Assembly (NCBI GenBank): GCA_051530055.1
Contig: CM121343.1
Span: forward strand, 5,270,001 to 5,334,000
Direction: 5' to 3'
Length of the DNA stretch: 64,000 nt
Source: Neoechinorhynchus agilis
Taxonomy: Eukaryota; Acanthocephala
Below, piece by piece: positions 57,025 through 64,000 of the stretch. The position numbers and the translations under genes were made by a program. Numbering within the stretch: position 1 is the stretch's first letter; each line of letters starts with the position of its first letter. The notes beneath the pieces are model-generated. The model saw nothing but the letters and a program-made list of their open reading frames with translations. It did not search any database and was not told the DNA's origin.

Positions 57025-57240
57025 CCTAGCCGTCCTCGTCCTCAATTGTCGCCCGAATGCTTGCCGTGTTGCCACTCAACACAGCGATGCTGATACTTAC
57101 CTTCCATCGCCGGTTACAATCTGAAGGCGTCGCTTCAGATCCTTCAGAAGTTGAGGAGCCTCGCAATCAAGAGATTCGTAGGTCTCAACCCCAAAAGGTG
57201 CAAACACATTGGCTAAATCGAGGTATTTTGCCGTTTTTCG
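57025..57240 (-). mobile_element. LINE family A C-terminal tail, solo fragment
   Basis: The minus strand reads ANVFAPFGVETYESLDCEAP, QLLKDLKRRLQIVTGDGR, then SISIAVLSGNTASIRATIED in a shifted frame. It is more diverged than the other tails. Confidence 0.7.
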
Positions 57241-58499
57241 TCCCTCCTAAGCGCTCGCTGCACCTCCAGCTTGAACCACCGAGAACTTGAGATTGCTAGC
57301 CGCGAGTGTATCGACACAAGTGGCGTCCCAGGGGAGGCATTTACCTTCCCGCCACGGAAATACGGTCACCCCATCAGGTCTATCCAAATGTGCTTCACAA
57401 GCTCCGTGGATTATGCATTTAAATCATTTTAAATAACGTAGCGAGTTCAGCTTTCAGTTTCGTATTTTTTGAATATGCGCAGTCAATTCATTAGTTTCAA
57501 AATATGATCGAGTCCATAATTTATTTTTTCATATTATTGATATTACCGTAATCGTAAGGGACGATGGTTCATATCCTATTTGACTTCTAAGTATTAGGCG
57601 CAGAAAGTTTATGGCAAGAAATTGGAAATGGATTATTTATTTCTTGCCAGTGTTTCATTCCATATTCCAAAAGCGCATCATTCGTGTTGGTTTCATATTC
57701 GGATGTACCTGCAAGTCATTGCCAATGAAGAAAAATCATCCATCGCTCAATGCTCATGACGTTTCGTCATCTTCGTACCACTTTCCATTTTTTTACTTTC
57801 TACCACAGTGTTCGGCGCTGCGAACTTCATTTTTGTACTACTCTCTCCCCACTTTCTAATAAATTCTGATCTTTAAGAGGATTGCGATTTACTTCACACT
57901 TCAATTTTTCCTTCTCTCTGAGTACAGCTAATTATCCACATTTTTGTACCATAAACCTACAACCGATCCGAATTTGAGAGTTCGCCACGTTCTGACAGTT
58001 CCCTTCAAATTTTTCTAAATAGTCAAAATAGAGTTCAATTTATTAGTGGTCCCGTGTACCCGAATGACATCGAGGAGAGCACAAAAAAGTTCGCGGCGTC
58101 AAAGAGGCCTCATTTAAATTTTACTATGTGTTTCCAGCTACCTTTTGTCTACACATATACAATCTGTTGATATAATTTGCTAAACGGATTTCTCTCGTTC
58201 CTAGTTGAATAAATTGCTAACCATTCTCTACCACCTGAACTGCTTTTACCCTAGACAAATTAAACAAAGGCGACACGAAACAAGAGTGGTTTGTTAATCC
58301 TTCGAAATGCGAAAAACGAATGCAAAAATGTTAACAAATCGTCTTTGTGGTCAAATCTGAATTAATATAGTGGCAATCAAAATCAGCGCATTCCGTAGCA
58401 GCGAAATAAAGTCAATAAAAAAGAAACGGAATCTGTACTCATCGAAATTTTTAAACACAGTTCACAATCAAAATGCAAATTAGGAATATGAGAGTATTC
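57241..58499. other. Intergenic, no recognised gene
   Basis: Short frames only; the 82-codon plus-strand frame at 57611 is aromatic-rich and has no domain. Confidence 0.5.
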
Positions 58500-59560
58500 T
58501 AGCCTTTTGAATAAGTTGGAAAATGAACGACTCGAATCTCTATCAGCTTTATTTCCTTTAAATTAAGACGACAACATAGGATGGCGGACATATAAAAAAT
58601 ACTTAAGATCTTTCAATGGAATCTGGAAAATAAGGATATGAGCAGAAGTGATCGGAAGAGAGATTTGAGATTGGGGGGACGATTCCGAAGCAATTGTATA
58701 GGATATGGGTAAGAAATTTGAATGAACAAAATGCTTAAATGTGCCAAATTTCGTTAGAGGTAGTTGAGAACGAGAGGAGGATGCCGGTGCATGCGTAATG
58801 ATTCAAAGATCATCAGCATACAAGAAACATTTTGCATTTGAAAAGGATGGAATAAAATCGCTCAAGAAAATGTTGAAAAGAATGGGGGGGAGAACAGCTA
58901 CAGCGTACACTAAGGAGAAGATTGTGAACGATGAAATGTGGACAGGTCGTAAACCGAATTAAATGCGGTGGAAGTAGACCGAGGAGGAAAGAGAACGAGG
59001 GATCCGGGAAGGAGTTGTCGGCCCAAAATGGACAAGGCGATGATTTAGAAAATCCCCGAGATGAAGATGTTATGTGTATAGCCATACTGGAATGAAATTT
59101 TATGAAAATAATGGTTGCTGTTGGTCTGCTTCGGTGATTGTTTAGAAAAATTGGTTAGGTAGAGTGATGTGTTGTAAAGAAGTGCATTGTGAGAGAAGGT
59201 TTTTGCGGATGTAATCAGAGGAATAAGGGAGTTTTTATTGACTTTTTGTTTGAATTGGGGTGGGTGGATTCTGAAGGTCGCGTTCCATGGGTAAAGTTTT
59301 GATTGTCTCGGTTTAAGTGAGGTTTGGGAGCTGGATTGGAGTAGTTGTTGTAGCTATTGGTAGAATTTGAGTTTGGTTTTGATTGTAGCGGTATAATCTG
59401 CGATTTTCCAGTAGAATAGAAGCCCCACATGAAAGTATGTGATGAGTAATCTTTCTTTAGCATTAATGGAACTTTAATTGCTGTCACAATTGTCCAATTT
59501 TCCTCAGAGTAAATGACGCTTAACGAACAATAGAATTTTGATTTGGTCACTGTAGGAGTT
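58500..59560 (-). mobile_element. LINE RT fragment (APE-type group)
   Basis: The minus strand reads AVLPPILFNIFLSDFIPSFS followed by KCFLYADDL (motifs B and C) near 58890-58790. A Pro/Asn-rich upstream frame (59550-59215) may belong to the same element. It is a complementary part of the kind of element seen at 31920-33100, where motif A is present but motif C is not. Confidence 0.7.
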
Positions 59561-59879
59561 ACCGTGCGCGATTGAGTTCATTGAGCGAATGTCAATGTGG
59601 ATCAGAGACGTTAGTTGGCGATGATGCAATAAAGTCTAAATCAGTTCAGTATCCACCCCCAGCTTAGCTCCTGCCTCGGTTAAATCAAAATCGCACGAAT
59701 ATCGAAGCGACCACATAAGTTTCTGGTGGGTAAAAATTAAGTTCTTTGCTTATTATGCATAAGATGATAGGTGTTTTGTTGAGTGATGGACGCAATGACA
59801 GTAAGTGAAGTTGTGGGAGATGAACTCGATCGCACCCATTTACCGATTTGCGATGCCATTTTTTTGTGATGTTCACCAA

Positions 59880-60905
59880 AAATGATGACCGTTACGCATC
59901 GAAGAATTAAACGTAGGATTATCTATCCGAATGCTCAGTTTCCTATTGGCTGCGGGAACGTGCTAGTATCCATGAATGGTGCGTTTCGTAGTTTTAAAGT
60001 GGAAAAGGATATGATGTCGTTCTCAGTTGGAGGTGCAGGCATCTCCCTTGCTACCCGTCTTTGTCGACTAGTCACCCTTTTCATCGAAGAAAATTTACAT
60101 CCGCGGGCAATTTTTTTCGGCGCACCTTTGTGGGCTTTGAACAAAAAGACTCGTCGGATTCGTCCCATCGCCGTTGGCTCTGCTCTACGTCGGCTCGCAG
60201 ATAAAATCCTTTGTAAGCATATTGCAGAAGGGATAGGGCAGCAACTTCGCCCTGCACACTCTGCGGGTCCGAAGCCATGGCCCACGCACTCCGCCAGTTT
60301 ATCACCAACAGTTCAACGCCGTGTGTGATTTTGAAGTGCGACTTTAGAAGTGCCTTCAATTTCATTCAACCGTTCTGTTTGAGGCACTCAAAAGTCACGC
60401 ACCAGAAGCTTTTCCTCATTTTCTTAACGTATACGGGACCCCGACTCCTTTGTTGTTCAACGACAACCTCATTTGGTCCGAACGAAGAGTACAGCAGGGA
60501 GACCATCTCGGTCCAATCGCTTTCTCCCTTGCAGTGAAACTAATAGCGCACTCTCTAAAGTCTAACTTTAACGCTTGGTACCTGGATGACGCTACGCTCG
60601 GAGGTGATCCCTCCCGGCTACTGCCGCGGAGGACCGAAAGGTGGCGAAATATAACGAATTAAGTAGGTCTCACGTTTTTGTACCCTTTGGAGTGGAGACT
60701 CTTGGTGTGATCGGTAGTTTGGCACTTGGATTTACAAAAGAGTTATCGAATAGACTCCAGGCCAAGAATGGAAATACAAGAGTTGGTGCCTTCCTACGCC
60801 AAAACATTGGTTTCGCGATCCAAAGAGGAAACGCAGCGAGCGTGGTCGCGACCACTGAGAGGGAGAGCGATGCCTCTTCTTTGTGGGCGGTGATGATTGT
60901 TTAAA
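59880..60905 (+). mobile_element. LINE family A RT with C-terminal tail
   Basis: Plus strand: SVGGAGISLATRLCRL, IEENLHPRAIFFGAPLWALN, RRIRPIAVGSALRRLADKIL, LKCDFRSAFNFIQP (motif A), RRVQQGDHLGPIAFSLAVKL (motif B), NAWYLDDATLGGDP (motif C, YLDD), then after a deletion the tail HVFVPFGVETLGVIGSLALG ... GAFLRQNIGFAIQRGNAASV. It is the reference copy for the tail. A few frame breaks are present. The 5' part with the zinc finger is absent. Confidence 0.85.
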
Positions 60906-61039
60906 CGTTCTGTTGTTGTGTGTGTAACCGGTGAATGTTAATAAAATTATCGAAGTTCTAGAAATTAGAACCTTTTAGCTAACATTTAATATCTCTTGAA
61001 AATACTTACATAATTATCATTTCTCGACAATTAACACAC

Positions 61040-61336
61040 TCACCACCTTCCGCCGAATTCCAGCTTTTGTCCTTCCTCGACCGTCACCATCACGCTGGCA
61101 GCATTGCCCCGTTGTACTGCTAGCGAGATATTTTGTCGAAGGAGTACGCCTGCTCTTGAGTCTCCGGTTGCCTCTCTCAATTTCTTCGAGAGATCCTGGA
61201 ACAGAGTGAGTGCCGAGCTGCCGAGCGCTCCATACGTCTCTACTCCAAAGGGGACAAAATAGTGAGCCAATTGTTCATATTGGTTGTTTTCTAGCGGAAA
61301 TGATTCTATACGACCTAACATCGTAAACACTTGCAA
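61040..61336 (-). mobile_element. LINE family A C-terminal tail, solo fragment
   Basis: A 98-codon open frame: HYFVPFGVETYGALGSSALT, LFQDLSKKLREATGDSRAGV, LLRQNISLAVQRGNAASVMV. It is the best-preserved tail, with no interruption over its length. It faces the copy at 59880-60905. Confidence 0.8.
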
Positions 61337-61400
61337 ATAACCTTGATAAAGGCAAAAGATTGTGCCGAAATATTGGATTTCAAAATAAAATCATTTTAAT
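61337..61400 (+). repeat. Penelope-type stem-loop, variant form
   Basis: CCTTGATAAAGGCA...TGCCGAAATATTGG: the same layout as the CTGAAGAA...CGAAA ends, but with TTGATAA. It abuts the LINE tail on its left. Confidence 0.5.
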
Positions 61401-61689
61401 TTCTTCACCAGAAAGCAGCCAATAGATTATTCCATCTATCCTATGGGTAAAAGTAAAAGAGGTATTAATTGCTAAGAATTCAAGCTACGAGTGAGGATAT
61501 TCGTCGCTAAATCGTGTTCTGTGTTAATAAAGAAACCAATTTTGTCACCGTGTATTTGGGTGTCTGTAAAACGGAAATTGTATTTTAACTTTGAGTTGCA
61601 TCGAATGCTCGAAACACCAGCAGACTCCGGCGTTCTAAAGCTTAAATAGGAACTTGGAGCAAAGATGATCGTAGATTGAATTGTTCATG

Positions 61690-62191
61690 CTTTTTATATG
61701 GCGAAAAATTTAAAAGAATTTATTGATTCCGATATTTCCGAGGCACAATATCGTGTCTTTATCAAGGTCTAAAAACACATTCAAATTGCACTTAGATTAA
61801 GTTTAAAGCCAGCCTTATTCCCTTCAACTACTTCAACCCGGCAAATGAATATGGCCTCCATTATAAGGCGATCCCATTTGAATTAACTTTGCGCCAAAAT
61901 AGTTGCGTTATCAATGTCCATGAAGTTGCCTTGTTGTATAAAATAGTTGAGTATTGCGGAACTGGCTTTGTACTCTATTGTTCTCCATTCCAAATTGACC
62001 GTTTGGCCTACGTAAGATTTACTACATTCGCTGCAGGGAATTCTGTACAAAACATCTTTGCTTTTATGCTCATCTCGTTTCCTAACCATGGAGCTTAATG
62101 GTTTAGCTTTCTTTGTGTAGATACAACACTTTAGGTCGGAGAGTATATTAGTTAGAGAAAGCATAGCCTCCGAGGATTGGCTTCGACGCAC
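61690..62191 (-). mobile_element. Penelope-like 3' fragment with GIY-YIG region
   Basis: The minus strand encodes VLYRIPCSECSKSYVGQTVN, the GIY-YIG start of Penelope-like elements, ending ILAQS. About 120 bp later come CCTTGATAAAG and ...CGGAAATATCGG, then aataaattcttttaa, shared with 30580-30620. No RT is left. Its 5' side joins LINE ORF1 sequence at about 62170-62195. Confidence 0.8.
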
Positions 62192-62194
62192 CTT

Positions 62195-62985
62195 GTGTCA
62201 TAGGCTTTGTGTCCTAGACCACAATTAGCACATTTTCTGTGGAATTTATTTAAACATCAACTGGAGAGATGAGCACCACTACAGTGCGTACAGATAACAG
62301 TGTGGACGCATTTGAACGCAGCGTGCCCCATCCTTGGCATTTCCGACATTGGTAAAGGATAAAATCATCCATGGAATCTTTAAATACCGCAAAAGTAGCA
62401 GTAAAGCCACAGAGTCCGATTGAAGTACCGTTCCTCGTGGTAGCGTCGTCTATATCAGTTTGACCTAATATTACATATAGTAATTGGGAATTCGACTTGA
62501 AAAGATACTTCAGAAAACTTATTCCTCATATATTTCTTGGCTTTTCGTCCATTTCTGGGGGAGGATTCAGAATTAGGACATTGCATTTCCGATATAAATC
62601 CAAATGAGGGATCTTTTTATTAGGCAACTATTTAATGAAATGAGTTTTATATTTTTCTGAAAATAGGACTATTTTTTGAGAGAATTGGTTGGCAATTATT
62701 TTTTTGAAGATTTTAGCATCATAAGGATGTAGTTTCGCGAATTCTTTAATTATCCATTTGATATCAATTACTGTTTTCTGTGTATCTTTATTTTTTAACA
62801 CAACGATGTAGTCTTCTTTCCTTATGAAGCGAAGAGTTTACCCATTTGAAACCTTATTTTTCATAACTTCATTAGTAACTGGAAAACAACTGTCCCCTCC
62901 GAGGACCGAAGACTGTTGAGCGACCTCATTGTCCTGAACATTATATACAGTAACATCGGCAGGCATTCTTTTGCCTGTCTCACTA
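62195..62985 (-). mobile_element. LINE ORF1 (gag-like, zinc knuckles) fragment
   Basis: The minus strand reads SETGKRMPADVTVYNVQDNE, RKEDYIVVLKNKDTQKTVID (RRM-like region) and YQCRKCQGWGH...C, CTHCSGAH, then CANCGLGHKAYDTRC: three CCHC-type knuckles as in ORF1 of Jockey/I-type LINEs. A few stops interrupt it. Its 5' end is fused at 62985 to the Miro-like copy. Confidence 0.75.
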
Positions 62986-64000
62986 CCTAAAAATTCTTCA
63001 AAATCTTGTTCAGAAAGTCTTTTGAGTGACAATAGATGAGATGCTACAACATATAGATTCCTTTTCGGCCCGAGTAATTGATTAAAATAAGCAGCGATTC
63101 TGTATTGCCTAATTATCCTTTCATAATTGTCGTTAAAGTCGACAGAGAGAATGAAATCGATCAATTGTTTTTCTGTATAACCTTTATTGGCAACTAGATG
63201 GTTGTGGAATGTCAGATTTCGCTCGTAAAATACTTCAATGATTGACCATGCACGTTCAGGTCTCAGATTTACGATTGAGTCTTTTATGATTTTATAAAAT
63301 TGATCGAGTTGAATCGAGTCGGGAAGATGTGGTTGGCTTTCAATAAACGATGATAGTTCAAGTCGATCCTTATTGAACGAGTCGTGAAAATTCGACATTA
63401 GAAAGAATACATGTTGGAGAATAGAAATGAATTGATCATTAAAAGTTAATGGGTGATAAGATGCAATCAAATGCCTTGTAGGATAAAAGAAACTCTTTTG
63501 TGCGCGGTAAAATACATGGGCAATGTCAGCCATTAGCCGACTTGAGCAACTAACCACGCATTCGATCTCGTTAAAAGATTGGATGACTCGTTTAAGACTG
63601 CGAGTACAACAATCACAATCGCTAATGCAATTTGGGTCGGCTATATCCTCTTTAGATATAACAATCATCAAGCAAGGAGTGATCGCATCTTGGATGGTAT
63701 TGATTCTCTTCTGAACACACAGTAAAGAACCAATAGCCGACCGATTGGCCGTCGATGTTTTCATACAAGCGCTTTACTTTTGGTATCCAATGCGATTGTA
63801 ACCTATTCAATTGATGGCACAAGTGGCATCTACCATTATCCTCATGGAATCCACCTTCAACCAATAAACAATAAACGTCCGATAGCTGGATATCACAGCC
63901 GTTTCCCAAGTCAGATATTATACAATCGCTAAGTCCATTTGATGACTTCATTATGAGAATATCCTCACAAAAAGTAGCAGCCCGAGGCAAAACAGCGGTA
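62986..64000 (-). pseudogene. Inverted copy of the Miro-like gene, 3'-truncated and cut by the window edge
   Basis: 64000-62985 matches 45684-46699 in inverted orientation. I see only two differences (one changes NQFLGPK to NQLLGPK), including an identical 31-bp intron. The match stops at FEEFLG, where the frame continues directly into LINE ORF1 sequence. The second GTPase-like domain and membrane anchor are missing. The 5' part lies beyond the window. Very high identity means the duplication is recent or that the two copies have been converted. Confidence 0.85.

Noticed and set aside
61883-62191. GIY-YIG protein considered as a host nuclease
   Set aside because: The sequence is the Penelope-type YRIPCSECxxxYVGQT form and is followed by a Penelope-type 3' end.
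1-64000. tRNA, rRNA, CRISPR, Polinton, LTR element or toxin gene
   Set aside because: I looked for their hallmarks by eye and saw none; small RNA genes could still be missed without a covariance search.

Overview
The window is nuclear DNA from an invertebrate animal. It carries animal genes (FGF receptor, CARM1, AP-3 mu, ABHD17, SURF4, AEBP2, XLF), spliceosomal GT-AG introns, and an intergenic background full of non-LTR (LINE) and Penelope-like retroelement pieces. Many introns are very small: those I could place by phase and family alignment are about 23 to 65 bp, with a few of 200 to 550 bp. I cannot name the phylum from this sequence. No tRNA, rRNA or CRISPR was recognised, and I saw no LTR retrovirus or Polinton.

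Layout. 1-1259: two minus-strand genes, a His/Gln/Gly-rich protein running off the left edge and an AEBP2-like Polycomb cofactor. 2517-5131: a Penelope-like element with 12-bp target duplications. 5280-7584: a LINE with an N-terminal zinc finger. 8547-9133: a modular minus-strand gene fragment. 9660-15056: a nest of LINE fragments, including a large palindrome. 15444-16052: an Axin-type RGS protein. 17339-22460: a C2H2 protein (minus) and AP-3 mu (plus) share a divergent promoter, and AP-3 mu runs tail-to-tail into ABHD17 with overlapping coding ends. 24501-26351: CARM1, intronless. 29098-31318: an XLF/NHEJ1-like gene directly behind a C16orf89-like gene on the same strand. 31855-33400: retroelement debris. 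33979-34567: a small acidic-motif protein. 37704-40569: an FGF receptor in 8 exons. 40825-44265: gene-module fragments and LINE pieces. 45544-47451: a divergent Miro GTPase. 48336-49757: a C2H2 gene. 49853-50922: a second Penelope-like element. 51614-56175: SURF4, an RBX2-like RING protein and a class I methyltransferase-like gene. 57025-62985: a LINE/Penelope graveyard. 62986-64000: an inverted, nearly identical copy of the Miro gene, cut by the window edge.

Several genes act in related processes (AP-3 mu, SURF4 and perhaps the acidic-motif protein in membrane traffic; CARM1 and AEBP2 in chromatin), but nothing here looks like a functional gene cluster. The most notable structure lies in the repeats: one LINE C-terminal domain recurs six times, a stem-loop of the CTGAAGAA...CGAAA type recurs at every Penelope end, and a two-exon gene block has been copied between loci.
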